A stretch of DNA of 64,000 nt from the NCBI GenBank assembly GCA_016191525.1, contig JACPOK010000016.1, positions 62,001 through 126,000 on the forward strand, read 5' to 3'. Positions within the stretch are counted from its first letter, which is position 1; each line of letters begins with the position of its first letter. A program made the position numbers and the translations under genes. Origin of the DNA: Burkholderiales bacterium (GTDB lineage Bacteria; Pseudomonadota; Gammaproteobacteria; Burkholderiales; Burkholderiaceae_C). The notes below the pieces were generated by a model, which saw nothing but the letters and a program-made list of their open reading frames with translations, ran no database searches and was not told the DNA's origin. Of this stretch, positions 46,999-56,500 are shown piece after piece.

Positions 46999-48200
46999 TT
47001 CACGCCGAACAGCTTGCCGATCGCGGCACCCACGGTGCCGACGGCCGCTTTGACCACGGTGCCCGGGGCCATCGACACGTGCGGCGCGGCCAGCGTGCCG
47101 GCCACCGTGAGCGGGATCGGCGGCACCAGGCCGTCGGGGTTGACGACCATCTGCGCATTGATCTGGCGGTTGGCGATGGTGGCCACGCCGCTGGCGCTGA
47201 AGGTTTCGCCGCGCGCCTGCAGGCCGCTGTAGCGCACCACCATGCCGTCCGGCGTGTTCTGGGTGTCCATCTGGCCGGTGAGCGATTTCAGTGAGGTCTG
47301 GCCGGCGCGATCCTTGCCGAGCGTACTGATCGCCTTGTCCACGTTGATGTGCAGCAGCCGCGGCGCGGCCATGGTGAAACTGGTGCGGGTGTGCAATGAG
47401 CGGGCGAGCTCGGCCACGTTGGCGCCGGTGGCCGACAGGTGCGTGTGTCCCGTGGCCCGGCCGCTCACCGTGGAATGGCGCTTGAAGGCGGTCATGGCCG
47501 CTTCCACATCCACGCTCTTGGGCGCCAGTTCGCCCGCCAGCTGCAGCTTGCCGCCCTCGCCCGGCTTGAGTTCCACATGGCCGTTGGCCGTGCCGCCGCC
47601 CAGCAGCAGAACCACCTGCCAGCGGTCGGCATCGCCTTCACGCTGCAGCGTGATGCGGGTGTCGGGCTTCACGCCCGGCCGCACCACCTCCACCTGGCGC
47701 GGCCGCCAGCCGGGATCGAACAGCGCTTCGCCATCGAATTCCAGGGCAATGCCATGGCGGGTGACCCAGCTGAGGTCGCGAAAGCGCAGCTGCTGGACCA
47801 TGGTGTGCGTGGTGTCCGCATCCGGCGGTGAGGGCTGGATGTGCAGGCCGCGCAGCGACATCTGCGGCATCACGCCGCCCTCGATCAGCACATCGTCGAA
47901 CCGCAGTTGGCGGTGCAGCAGTGCGCCCATGTTGGGCCGGGCAACCAGGCGCTTGAAGCTGATGGGCTGGGCCTGGACTGTGGCGGCATCGGTAATCACC
48001 ACCAGCGGGATCGGCAGCAACTCCCAGTGGACGGCGCCCAGCGTCACTTCGATGCCCAGCTTGGCTTGCGCCTGCGCCTTGATGCGTGCGCCCAGTTCAT
48101 CGTCGCTGGGCACCAGCAGCACGGCCGTAACGGCCAGCGCGGCCAGGACCAAGCCCAGGCCGGCCAGCACCCACACGACCCGTCGGACACTTTTACTCAT
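46995..48200 (-). CDS. AsmA-family-like periplasmic membrane-anchored protein
   Basis: A 401-residue protein with a single N-terminal membrane anchor (VVWVLAGLGLVLAALAVTAV) and a long beta-rich periplasmic part, with AsmA-like features LGIEVTLGAVHWELLPIPLV, RLLHINVDKAISTLGK and TVAGTLAAPHVSM. AsmA-like proteins bridge the envelope and move lipids. It is shorter than E. coli AsmA. It is divergent from the thioesterase gene at 48291. Confidence 0.75.
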   Translation of the reverse strand: MSKSVRRVVWVLAGLGLVLAALAVTAVLLVPSDDELGARIKAQAQAKLGIEVTLGAVHWELLPIPLVVITDAATVQAQPISFKRLVARPNMGALLHRQLRFDDVLIEGGVMPQMSLRGLHIQPSPPDADTTHTMVQQLRFRDLSWVTRHGIALEFDGEALFDPGWRPRQVEVVRPGVKPDTRITLQREGDADRWQVVLLLGGGTANGHVELKPGEGGKLQLAGELAPKSVDVEAAMTAFKRHSTVSGRATGHTHLSATGANVAELARSLHTRTSFTMAAPRLLHINVDKAISTLGKDRAGQTSLKSLTGQMDTQNTPDGMVVRYSGLQARGETFSASGVATIANRQINAQMVVNPDGLVPPIPLTVAGTLAAPHVSMAPGTVVKAAVGTVGAAIGKLFGVN

Positions 48201-48290
48201 GCCCCAACCTTAACGGCACCGGCCGCGCTGGCGTGTAGGCCGCCGCGCCTAGAATCCTTTTGAACCTGCCTGCACGGAGAAGACCCTCGA

Positions 48291-48713
48291 ATGCGCATCT
48301 GGAAAAAACCAATCTCGGTGGAAGAACTCACCGCCATCCACGTGGGCACCACCGTGGCGCACCTGGGCATTGAATTCCTGGAGGTGGGCGACGACTTCAT
48401 CCGGGCCCGCGTGAAGGTGGACGAACGCACACGCCAGCCGTATGGCCTGCTGCACGGCGGCGTCTCGGTGGTGCTGGCCGAAACGCTGGGGTCGTGCGGG
48501 GCCGCCTACTCGTGCCCGGAAGGCCAGCGCGCCGTGGGGCTGGACATCAACGCCAATCACCTTCGCGGCGCGACACAGGGCTGGGTCACGGGCATCACGC
48601 GGCCGGTGCACATGGGCCGCTCCACCCACGTGTGGCAGATCGACATGAGCAACGATGACGGCGAGCTGACCTGCGTGTCACGCATCACGATGGCGGTGCT
48701 GCAGCCGCGCTGA
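48291..48713 (+). CDS. Hotdog-fold thioesterase (PaaI/YdiI-like)
   Basis: A 140-residue single hotdog-domain protein. The helix motif QPYGLLHGGVSVVLAETLGS contains the catalytic-region HGG and Glu, as in YdiI and EntH acyl-CoA thioesterases. ATG at 48291. It is convergent with the cobalamin adenosyltransferase gene (4-base gap). Physiological acyl-CoA unknown. Confidence 0.88.
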   Translation: MRIWKKPISVEELTAIHVGTTVAHLGIEFLEVGDDFIRARVKVDERTRQPYGLLHGGVSVVLAETLGSCGAAYSCPEGQRAVGLDINANHLRGATQGWVTGITRPVHMGRSTHVWQIDMSNDDGELTCVSRITMAVLQPR

Positions 48714-48717
48714 GGCG

Positions 48718-49281
48718 CTATTCGCCCGACCGGGCCAGCCGCTCGCTTTTCCAGTAGACGTCGTCCCCGCCATTCATGCGGTTGAGCACCCGCGCCAGCA
48801 CGAACATCAGGTCCGACAGCCGGTTGAGGTACTGCCGCGGCGTGTCCTTGACAGGCTCGGCCGCGCCCAGGGCGACGACCATGCGCTCGGCCCGGCGCGC
48901 GACGGTGCGGCAGACGTGGGCCTGTGAGGCCGCGCGGTTTCCGGCCGGCAGGATGAACTCCTGCAGCTTGGGCAAGCCCGCGTTGTAGTGCTCGAGCGCC
49001 TCATCCAGCGCCAGCAGCGCCGGCGGCTTGAGCAGCTCGAAGCCGGGAATCGACAGCTCGCCGCCCAGGTTGAACAGCTGGTGCTGCACCTCGACCAGCA
49101 GGTCGCGCACATCCGCGGGCATGTCTTCGCACAGCAGCACACCGAGGTGCGAATTGAGCTCATCCACGTCGCCCATGGCGTGCACGCGCAGGCTGTTCTT
49201 GGCCACGCGGGTGTTGTCGCCCAGGCCTGTCGTGCCGTTGTCTCCGGTGCGGGTGGCGATCTGCGTCAGGCGCTTGCCCAT
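48718..49281 (-). CDS. PduO-type cob(I)alamin adenosyltransferase
   Basis: A 187-residue ATP:corrinoid adenosyltransferase. The N-terminal ATP loop is TRTGDNGTTGLGDNTRVAK, and the C-terminal VCRTVARRAERMVVAL and LNRLSDLMFVLARVLNR are diagnostic of the PduO/MMAB family. It makes adenosylcobalamin for B12-dependent enzymes. No cobalamin-dependent enzyme gene is nearby. Confidence 0.92.
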   Translation of the reverse strand: MGKRLTQIATRTGDNGTTGLGDNTRVAKNSLRVHAMGDVDELNSHLGVLLCEDMPADVRDLLVEVQHQLFNLGGELSIPGFELLKPPALLALDEALEHYNAGLPKLQEFILPAGNRAASQAHVCRTVARRAERMVVALGAAEPVKDTPRQYLNRLSDLMFVLARVLNRMNGGDDVYWKSERLARSGE

Positions 49282-49407
49282 GCGGTCCTCGTTTCTTGTG
49301 TCAGCCCCGATTGTCAGGGATCGCGCGTCCTGTTCCTACAGGCATTGGGGCCGTTGACACACGCCGCCCGGCGTCCGGCAAGCGACGATGAACGCAAGGA
49401 GCTCATC

Positions 49408-49890
49408 ATGAAAACCCTTTCACGCACCCTTGCCACGCCCGCCGTGGCGCTAGCGGCATTGCTTGCGGGCATGGCCTGCCATGCACAGACCCCGCGATCC
49501 GTCATCGCCGTGCCGCCGGTGGCCGCGCCAGCAGCCCGGACCACGCTGCCCAACCCCGCCGGCCTGCCGTCGGTGCTGCCCCACCCGGCGGGGCTGCCCG
49601 ACGTGACCTCACCCGGCACGGTAGCGCCCGATGCGAGTGCCGTGGCGACGCCTGCCCCGGTGGTGGGCGGTTCCGGCGCATCGTCGCCGGGACGCGAACC
49701 CATGGGCGCGGGCCCCTACACGGCCGTGGACCTGGCGCGCTCGTTCATTTCCGCGGACGCCAACCGCGACGGCGAGCTGACCCGGGCAGAGGCCCAGCGG
49801 CTCACCATCATGCCGCTGGGTTTCGAGGACATGGACCGCAACAAGGATGGGGTCGTGACCCGCTCCGAGTACGAAGATTCGGTACGTTAG
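49408..49890 (+). CDS. Secreted EF-hand protein with proline-rich linker
   Basis: A 160-residue exported protein with a signal peptide ending CHAQ. A proline/alanine-rich linker carries a twice-repeated NPAGLPSV/HPAGLPDV unit. Two EF-hand loops close the protein, DANRDGELTRAE and DRNKDGVVTRSE, each with D/N/D and a final Glu suited to Ca2+. Probably a periplasmic calcium-binding protein; partner unknown. A GGAG lies upstream of the ATG at 49408. Confidence 0.82.
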   Translation: MKTLSRTLATPAVALAALLAGMACHAQTPRSVIAVPPVAAPAARTTLPNPAGLPSVLPHPAGLPDVTSPGTVAPDASAVATPAPVVGGSGASSPGREPMGAGPYTAVDLARSFISADANRDGELTRAEAQRLTIMPLGFEDMDRNKDGVVTRSEYEDSVR

Positions 49891-49940
49891 GGCGTGCGCT
49901 GGAGCGGGCGTAAACTGGCGGGCTCAGCCCGGAGACCCGC

Positions 49941-51365
49941 ATGAACGCACCCACCGCCCTGTCGCACCTCGTTCCTGAAATCCGCCAGCGCGACGTGCCA
50001 CAGGCGCTGATCGACGCCCTCAAGGCCCGTTTTGCAGGCAATTGCTCCACAGCGATGGCGGTGCGCGAGCAGCACGGACGCGACGAATCTTCTTTCGAAG
50101 CCCCGCCGCCTGCCGCCGTGGTATTCGCTGAAAGCACGCAGGATGTGGCCGATGCGGTGAAGCTGGCCGGCCAGTACGAAGTGCCGGTGATCCCCTTTGG
50201 CGTCGGCTCCTCGCTGGAGGGCCACCTGCTGGCCGTTCAGGGCGGCATCAGCATCGATGTGGGCCGCATGAACAAGGTGCTCTCGATCAACGCCGATGAC
50301 CTGACGGTCACGGTGCAGCCTGGCGTGACCCGCAAAGCACTCAATGAAGCCGTAAAAAGCACCGGCCTGTTTTTTCCGATCGACCCGGGCGCGGACGCCA
50401 CCCTGGGCGGCATGAGCGCCACCCGCGCCAGCGGCACCAACGCCGTGCGCTACGGCACCATGCGCGAAAACGTGCTGGCGCTGGAAGTGGTCACCGCCAG
50501 CGGCGAGGTGATCCGCACGGGCACCCGCGCCAAGAAATCTTCCGCCGGCTACGACCTCACGCGCCTGATGGTGGGCAGCGAAGGCACGCTGGGCGTGATC
50601 ACCGAAGTGACGGTGCGCCTGTACCCGCTGCCGGAAGCGATCTCGGCCGCGATCTGTTCGTTCCCGAGCATCGAGGCGGCAGTTCGCACCACCATCCAGA
50701 TCATCCAGCTCGGTGTTCCGATCGCCCGGGTGGAACTGATCGACCACAACACCGTGCGCATGGTCAACGCGCACAGCAAGCTGGGCCTGCGTGAAGAGCC
50801 GATGCTGCTGATGGAGTTCCACGGCTCGCCCGCAGGCGTGAAGGAGCAGGCCGCCATCGTGCAGGAAATCGCCACCGATCATGGCGGCAACGCGTTCGAG
50901 TGGGCCACCACGCCTGAAGAGCGCACGCGCCTCTGGACGGCGCGGCACAACTCCTATTTCGCGGCCATCCAGTCGCGCCCGGGCTGCCGCGCGATTTCCA
51001 CCGACACCTGTGTGCCGATCTCCCGGCTGGCCGACTGCCTGCTCGATTCAGTGGCTGAAACCGATGCCTCCGGCATTCCCTACTTCCTGGTCGGCCACGT
51101 GGGCGACGGCAACTTCCACTTCGGCTACCTGATCGACCCGAACAATGCGCAGGAACGCGAGACCGCGGAGAAGCTGAACAACCAGCTGGTGGCGCGCGCC
51201 CTGGCGCTCGAGGGCACCTGCACCGGCGAGCATGGCGTGGGCCTGCACAAGATGGGTTTCCTGGTCACCGAGGCCGGCGCCGGCGCGGTGGACATGATGC
51301 GCACCATCAAGCGCGCGCTGGACCCCAAGAACATCATGAACCCGGGCAAGATCTTCTCGATCTAA
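49941..51365 (+). CDS. FAD-linked oxidase, GlcD / D-lactate dehydrogenase-like
   Basis: A 474-residue flavoenzyme of the VAO family. The FAD-binding region VIPFGVGSSLEGH, then PGADATLGGMSATRASGTNA and LMVGSEGTLGVITEVT, and the C-terminal GEHGVGLHKMGF and LDPKNIMNPGKIF match GlcD and bacterial/mitochondrial D-lactate dehydrogenases. It oxidises a 2-hydroxy acid to the 2-oxo acid. GlcE and GlcF are not adjacent, favouring a stand-alone D-lactate or D-2-hydroxyacid dehydrogenase. Confidence 0.9.
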   Translation: MNAPTALSHLVPEIRQRDVPQALIDALKARFAGNCSTAMAVREQHGRDESSFEAPPPAAVVFAESTQDVADAVKLAGQYEVPVIPFGVGSSLEGHLLAVQGGISIDVGRMNKVLSINADDLTVTVQPGVTRKALNEAVKSTGLFFPIDPGADATLGGMSATRASGTNAVRYGTMRENVLALEVVTASGEVIRTGTRAKKSSAGYDLTRLMVGSEGTLGVITEVTVRLYPLPEAISAAICSFPSIEAAVRTTIQIIQLGVPIARVELIDHNTVRMVNAHSKLGLREEPMLLMEFHGSPAGVKEQAAIVQEIATDHGGNAFEWATTPEERTRLWTARHNSYFAAIQSRPGCRAISTDTCVPISRLADCLLDSVAETDASGIPYFLVGHVGDGNFHFGYLIDPNNAQERETAEKLNNQLVARALALEGTCTGEHGVGLHKMGFLVTEAGAGAVDMMRTIKRALDPKNIMNPGKIFSI

Positions 51366-51371
51366 GCCAGC

Positions 51372-53210
51372 GTGAGCAACCGCGCCTGGCGCACCTTCGC
51401 GGCGGCGCTGGTGTTGCTGGCGCACCTGGGTGCGCAGGCCGACGCACCCTGCGGCGGCATCGAGCAGGCCCGCGAGGCGCGCCGGACGGTTTCCACGCCA
51501 GGGGAAAAGCCAGTGACGTCGGGCGTCACCCTGCCGGACGTTCTGCCTGTTGCCCTGCGGACCGAGCGCGTGCACATCGCATACACCGTCGACGTCAGCG
51601 CGTGTGCCGCCACGCCCGCCGCGGCGATCTGGGTTTTCCGGGTCGGCGCGCCCTACCGCATCAGCGCCGATGGCCGCCCCCTGGCCCTGCTGAGCGCCAA
51701 CGTGATGGGCGCGCAAGATGAAGGCGGCGAGCCTGTCTACAACGGCCGCATTCCCGCCCTGTTCGCCCTGCCGCCCGGTACCCGGGAAGTTGCCGTGGAG
51801 CTGCAGACCCTGCCCTACATTCCGTCCGGCCTGGTCCGGCTGGAAGCAGGCCCCACCCATTTGCTGCTGCCCCTGCACACCCAGACCATACGCAGCGTGG
51901 TGGGCTATGCCGATGTCGCTTCAGGCGTGGTGCTGGTGCTGGGGCTGGTGTCCTTCCTGCTGTGGCTGCCCCGGCGGGCTGACCTGAACCTGCTGTGGCT
52001 GGCCCTGACCTGCGGCCTGTGGGGCGCGCGCGGCATCATCTATTACGACAACATCGTGCAGGGTCCTGCGCTCCTGTTCGAGCAGCTCAACGCAGTCAAT
52101 GCGCTTCTGGCCGCCGCGATGATGGCGGCCGCAACGCTGCACCTGATCAGCCCGTCCCGGCGCCGGCACACCCGGGCCGTGGCGCTGGTGACGCTGGCGG
52201 CCCTCGCCTGCTTCCCGCTGGCCGAGCTGGCCGGGCGCGGTGCACCGCTGGCGCGCGCGGCGGCGCAGGCTGCCGGAACGGGGCTGATCTGCTGGATGGG
52301 GCTGCAGATCTGGCAGCGGCGTTCCAGCCTGGCGGCCCGGCAGTTCGCCGGCCTGATGGCCTGCCTGCTTGCGCTGATGGCCGCCCTGGCACTGGACCTG
52401 CTCGTCGTCGCGGGCGTGCGGCCCCCGACTTCCAATTCGTACGTGTTCTGGGGGTTTGTCGTTGTGCTGGTGGGCTTCACGCTGATCTCGGGAGAGTATG
52501 TGGTGCTGACCCTCAACCGCGCCGAGCGCACCAATGATGAACTGGAGTTGCGCGTGGCCGCCAAGAGCGGTGAACTGGAGCACAGCTACGCGCGGCTGCG
52601 CGAAAGCGAGCAGGAATCCGCCCGCGCGCAGGAGCGCGGCCGGCTGCTGCGCGACATGCATGACGGCCTGGGCGCCCAGCTGATGACGGCGCTGCGCGGC
52701 GTGGAGCGCGGCGCGCTCAGCCCGCAGGAGCTGGCGCGCTCGCTGCAGGACGGGCTGGACGAATTGCGGCTGCTGATGGACAGCGCCGACATGGGCTACC
52801 TCCCGGGCGCGCTGGCCGCCTGGCGCAACCGCTGGGACGCGCGGCTCGCCGCGGCGGGCGTCACGCTCAACTGGCGCGTCGACGAGTCGCTGGACCAGGT
52901 GCAGCTTTCGGCGGAGAAGGCGCTGCAGGTGATGCGGATCCTGCAGGAGGCGGCCACCAACATCGTCAAGCATTCGCAGGCCCGGCAGATGACGCTGGAC
53001 GCGCGCGTGGTGGCGGGCGATGGCGCGCAGCAGCTGTGCATCGCCATCACTGACGACGGGGTCGGCCTGCCCGCCGAAGCCGTGCGCGCCGGCGCCCGCG
53101 GGCTGAAGAACATGCACTACCGCGCGAATGAAATCGGCGCGCGGCTGCTGATTGAAAAGGCGGCTTCGGGCACCGGCACCGAGGTGCGGCTCCGCCTGCC
53201 GCTCGCCTGA
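51372..53210 (+). CDS. Membrane sensor histidine kinase, NarX/DegS-type, 7TM-DISM-like
   Basis: A 612-residue kinase. A signal peptide and a periplasmic domain of about 160 residues precede seven or so membrane segments (about 180-380), a coiled-coil linker and a HisKA_3 dimerisation domain with H430 in LLRDMHDGLGAQL, then an ATPase domain with N box LQEAATNIVKHSQA and G box DDGVGLP. GTG start at 51372, six bases after the oxidase stop. Its probable partner, a NarL-type regulator, faces it tail to tail nine bases away, an unusual arrangement. Confidence 0.85.
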   Translation: MSNRAWRTFAAALVLLAHLGAQADAPCGGIEQAREARRTVSTPGEKPVTSGVTLPDVLPVALRTERVHIAYTVDVSACAATPAAAIWVFRVGAPYRISADGRPLALLSANVMGAQDEGGEPVYNGRIPALFALPPGTREVAVELQTLPYIPSGLVRLEAGPTHLLLPLHTQTIRSVVGYADVASGVVLVLGLVSFLLWLPRRADLNLLWLALTCGLWGARGIIYYDNIVQGPALLFEQLNAVNALLAAAMMAAATLHLISPSRRRHTRAVALVTLAALACFPLAELAGRGAPLARAAAQAAGTGLICWMGLQIWQRRSSLAARQFAGLMACLLALMAALALDLLVVAGVRPPTSNSYVFWGFVVVLVGFTLISGEYVVLTLNRAERTNDELELRVAAKSGELEHSYARLRESEQESARAQERGRLLRDMHDGLGAQLMTALRGVERGALSPQELARSLQDGLDELRLLMDSADMGYLPGALAAWRNRWDARLAAAGVTLNWRVDESLDQVQLSAEKALQVMRILQEAATNIVKHSQARQMTLDARVVAGDGAQQLCIAITDDGVGLPAEAVRAGARGLKNMHYRANEIGARLLIEKAASGTGTEVRLRLPLA

Positions 53211-53219
53211 GCGGGGCGC

Positions 53220-53900
53220 TCAGGAAACAAGGCCGCGCCGGGCCGCCTCCATCGCGGCTTCCGCGCGCGAGGAAATGCCCAGCTTGCGGTAGATGTCGCG
53301 CACGTAGCTGCTGACCGTGAAGGCCGTGATGCCCAGCAGCGGCGCCACCTCGGGCGCGCGGTAGCCCTTGGCGATCAGGCGCAGCACATCGATCTCGCGC
53401 TCGGTCAGCTTCACCTCGGGCGTGCCGGCCGGAGCGGGAACCTCGGGCGCCGGCGCCGGCGCGGCACGGAAATGGCGCAGCACACGCAGCGCGATCGACG
53501 GCGACAGGGCCGGCTCGCCCATCTCTATGCGCCGCAACTGCGCCATCACCTCGGCGCCCGGCTGGGATTTCAGGATGTAGCCGGAGGCGCCGGCGCGCAG
53601 CGCGGGAAAAACGTGCGTGTCGTCGTCGTGGATGGTGGCCACGATCACAACCGCATCGGGGCGCGCCGCGACCAGCTCGCCGATCAGCGATTCGCTGGTG
53701 CCGTCGGGCAGGCCCCAATCCACCAGCGCCAGGCCGTACGCATGGGCGCGCATGCATTCACGTGCCTCGGCCAGCGTGGCGGCCGTGTCCACGCGCTGCA
53801 CGGCTGGCAGCGCCTGCGGCAGGATCTCGGCCAGCCACCGGCGCGGCTCGTCCAGGTCCTCGACGATGAGCGCGCGCTCGAATACGGGATGGGCCGGCAT
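53220..53900 (-). CDS. NarL/FixJ-type response regulator
   Basis: A 226-residue regulator. The receiver (1-125) has acidic residues E14 and D15 and phospho-acceptor D61 in LVDWGLPDG, a conserved Thr/Ser region VIVATIHDD and Lys in YILKSQPG. A proline/alanine-rich linker of about 20 residues follows, then a LuxR helix-turn-helix (LTEREIDVLRLIAKGY, TVSSYVRDIYRKLG). Output genes are unknown; the adjacent lipoprotein gene, which diverges from it, is a candidate. Confidence 0.9.
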   Translation of the reverse strand: MPAHPVFERALIVEDLDEPRRWLAEILPQALPAVQRVDTAATLAEARECMRAHAYGLALVDWGLPDGTSESLIGELVAARPDAVVIVATIHDDDTHVFPALRAGASGYILKSQPGAEVMAQLRRIEMGEPALSPSIALRVLRHFRAAPAPAPEVPAPAGTPEVKLTEREIDVLRLIAKGYRAPEVAPLLGITAFTVSSYVRDIYRKLGISSRAEAAMEAARRGLVS

Positions 53901-54014
53901 GCACGCAGTCTAGCTCCAACGCCTTCGCGCCCACCCCCTCAATCGCGGGGTGCACACGCGGGGTGTCAGCCGTTAACCTGCGCACAGTCCCTTCAACCCC
54001 TGGAGCCCATTTCC

Positions 54015-55028
54015 ATGATCCGCATGCAACTGCCTTTCACCGCCCTGTCCGCCTGCCTGGCAGCCGCGGGCCTTGTCTCCGCCTGCGGCGGCAGCGACAG
54101 CCCCGCGGCCACCACGACCACGGTGTCGGGCTCGGTCGTCAAGGGCCCGGTGGTCGGCTCCACGGTGTGCGCCTACGAGGCGGCCTCCACCGGCAAGGGC
54201 TCGCAGATCAAATGCGCCACGACGGGCTCTGCCGGCGCCTACACCATGGATCTGGCCTACACCGGTGACGTGGTGCTCGAAGCCACCGGCGGCACCTATA
54301 CCGACGAAGCCACCAACACGGCCAAGACCCTGACCGAGCCGATGCAGGTGGTGGTCTCCAGCCGGGGCGGTGTCACCACCGGTGTGGTCACGCCCCTGAC
54401 CTCCGCGGCCTACAGCGTTTCCAAGGGCCTCGCCGGCGGCGTGAGCAGCGCCAATTTCAGCACCGCGGCCACCAGCGTGGCCAGCCAGTTTCAGTTAAGC
54501 AGCGTGAACCTTGCCACCACGGTGCCGGTGGTGACCGGCAGCACCAACAGCTATGGCGCCATCCTGCGCGCGGTGTCGCAGTTCCTGGCCAACGGCAACA
54601 CGCAGGCTTCGCTGCAGGCCTTTGCCACGCCCGCCGCGCTGCAGGCGGGCTTTGCGTCCGCCTACGCCACCATCAACGGGACCGCGCTGACCTTCACGTT
54701 CAACGGCACGACAACCACGGTCACGGGCGGCACCGGGACCAGCACGGGGACCGGCACCACAGCCGGCACTTCGGGCGACTCCTGCGGCATCACGGTGGCC
54801 GGCAGCGGCTCGGTGGTGGCCAGCGGCTTCACCGTTCCGTTCACCCTGCCGGCCACGAAGATCTGCATATCGGGCGTGCCGGCCAGCAGCTGCACCGCCG
54901 GCAACGCGCAGCTGCAGAGCCTGGCCGCCGGTGGCGCCACGCCGGCGGGCAACTACACCCTGAGCTACACCTACAGCTACGCGCCGGGCGACTGCAGCGG
55001 CGCCGTTGCCACCGTGGCCTTCAAGTAA
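54015..55028 (+). CDS. Putative lipoprotein of unknown function, Thr/Ser/Gly-rich
   Basis: A 337-residue exported protein with a lipobox LVSAC-G at about residue 24. A carboxypeptidase-regulatory-like beta domain follows (VSGSVVKGPVVGSTVCAYEA through GDVVLEATGGTYTDEATNT). The centre is Ala/Ser-rich, and a Thr/Gly tract lies around residues 232-255. Further cysteine-containing segments occur near the C-terminus (SCGITVAGSG, CISGVPASSCTAG). I recognise no specific function; an outer-membrane surface lipoprotein is plausible. Start at ATG 54015. Confidence 0.75.
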   Translation: MIRMQLPFTALSACLAAAGLVSACGGSDSPAATTTTVSGSVVKGPVVGSTVCAYEAASTGKGSQIKCATTGSAGAYTMDLAYTGDVVLEATGGTYTDEATNTAKTLTEPMQVVVSSRGGVTTGVVTPLTSAAYSVSKGLAGGVSSANFSTAATSVASQFQLSSVNLATTVPVVTGSTNSYGAILRAVSQFLANGNTQASLQAFATPAALQAGFASAYATINGTALTFTFNGTTTTVTGGTGTSTGTGTTAGTSGDSCGITVAGSGSVVASGFTVPFTLPATKICISGVPASSCTAGNAQLQSLAAGGATPAGNYTLSYTYSYAPGDCSGAVATVAFK

Positions 55029-55034
55029 GCCGCT

Positions 55035-55952
55035 TCAGCCGCGCAGACGGTCGATCAGGCCGTTGAGTTCTTCCAGCGAGCCGAACTGGATGGCCAGCTC
55101 GCCCATGTCCTCGGTGCGGCCGTTGCGCTTGACGCGTTTCTTCACGCGTACTTCCACTTCGGCCATCAGCAGGTCTGACAGCTCTTCCTCCACCCGCTTC
55201 AAGTCGCGCGACTTTTCCTTCTTGGGCTTGGGCGAGACCAGGTTGAATTCGGCGCCGAGTTTCTTCACCAGCGACTCGGCTTCGCGCACCGACATCTTCT
55301 TCGCCGCGATCTGGTTGGCCGCGGTGATCTGCGAGGCGCGTTCCAGTGCCAGCAGCGCGCGGGCGTGGCCCATGTCGATGTCGCCGGCCATCAGCATGGT
55401 CTGCACCGGGTCGGCCAGGTTCAGCAGGCGCAGCAGGTTGCTGGCCGCGCTGCGCGAGCGGCCCACGGCCTGCGCAGCCAGCTCGTGCGTGAGGCCGAAT
55501 TCCTTGACCAGCCGCTGCAGGCCATGCGCTTCTTCCAGCGGGTTCAGGTCTTCGCGCTGGATGTTCTCGATCAGCGACATCGCGGCTGCGGCTTCGTTGG
55601 GCACGTCGCGCACCAGCACCGGCACGCTGTCCAGGCCCGCAAGCTTCGCCGCGCGGAAGCGCCGCTCGCCTGCGATGATTTCGTACTTGCCGGCGTTGGC
55701 GCCTTCGGCCAGCTGGCGCACGAGAATCGGCTGCATGATGCCCTGCGCCTTGATGCTCTCGGCCAGCTCATAGAGCGCGCCCTCGTCCATGCGGGTGCGG
55801 GGCTGGTACATGCCCGGCACCATGTCCGACAGGCGCAGCGAAGCCGGCAAGCCGGGACTGTTGCCCGGCGCGTCGTCGCCGTTCTCGTGGGCCGTGGGGC
55901 CCAGCAGGGCCTCCAGGCCGCGCCCCAGGCCCTTGGGTTTCTTGGTCGCCAT
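55035..55952 (-). CDS. parB: Chromosome partitioning protein ParB
   Basis: A 305-residue ParB. An N-terminal GLGRGLEALLG ParA-interaction motif precedes the CTPase/ParB domain with QPRTRMDEGALYELAESIK and GERRFRAAKLAG, then the helix-turn-helix LTHELAAQAVGRSRSAASNL and a dimerisation tail. It binds parS, two of which lie at 58049 and 59210. parA is on the same strand, separated by one unrelated hydrolase gene. Confidence 0.95.
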   Translation of the reverse strand: MATKKPKGLGRGLEALLGPTAHENGDDAPGNSPGLPASLRLSDMVPGMYQPRTRMDEGALYELAESIKAQGIMQPILVRQLAEGANAGKYEIIAGERRFRAAKLAGLDSVPVLVRDVPNEAAAAMSLIENIQREDLNPLEEAHGLQRLVKEFGLTHELAAQAVGRSRSAASNLLRLLNLADPVQTMLMAGDIDMGHARALLALERASQITAANQIAAKKMSVREAESLVKKLGAEFNLVSPKPKKEKSRDLKRVEEELSDLLMAEVEVRVKKRVKRNGRTEDMGELAIQFGSLEELNGLIDRLRG

Positions 55953-55958
55953 GTTGTT

Positions 55959-56498
55959 CTAGTCTTTCATCAAATCCTGCAGCAGCACATGGCCTTCGGG
56001 CCAGCTTGCCAGCCCGGAGTCGGCGTTGATATGGCCGCACATCCCGTAGTCCATGAACTGCGAGTTCCAGGCATAGCCGAACAGCTGCGCCCGCTCGAAT
56101 TCGCAGTACGGGTCGTCGCGGCTGGCCAGCATCACGCTGGGAAAAGGCAGTGCGCGCAATTCAATCGGCGACCAGCTGGGAATCTGCTCGCGGATGTCGG
56201 TGCGCTCCACGTCGCCCGGGGCCACCAGCAGCGCGGCCTTCACGCGATGCGTGTTCTTCGAATGGGCCGCCCAGGCGGCGGTGAGGATGCAGCCCAGGCT
56301 GTGCGCCACCAGCACTACCGGCTCGTCGCGCGTGAGCAGCACGTCTTCCAGCCGGGCCACCCAGTCGCCGCGCAGCGGCTTCATCCAGTCGTGCTGTTCC
56401 ACCCGCACATAGCCATGGCGCTTTTCCCACAGGCTTTGCCAGTGCAGCGGCCCGCTGTTTTCCCAGCCGGGCAGAAGGAGGACGTTGGAGGGCTTCAT
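55959..56498 (-). CDS. RBBP9/YdeN-type alpha/beta hydrolase
   Basis: A 179-residue serine hydrolase of the RBBP9 family: VLLLPGWENSGPLHWQSLWE at the N-terminus, nucleophile elbow AHSLGC, acid region SRDDPYC and C-terminal His in MCGHINADSG. It lies between parA and parB, an arrangement I recall from other Comamonadaceae, but with no known role in segregation. Confidence 0.88.
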   Translation of the reverse strand: MKPSNVLLLPGWENSGPLHWQSLWEKRHGYVRVEQHDWMKPLRGDWVARLEDVLLTRDEPVVLVAHSLGCILTAAWAAHSKNTHRVKAALLVAPGDVERTDIREQIPSWSPIELRALPFPSVMLASRDDPYCEFERAQLFGYAWNSQFMDYGMCGHINADSGLASWPEGHVLLQDLMKD

Positions 56499-56500
56499 TT

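Noticed and set aside
53472..54014. Upstream extension of the lipoprotein gene
   Set aside because: It overlaps the response-regulator gene antisense; the lipobox needs to be close to the start, which the ATG at 54015 gives.
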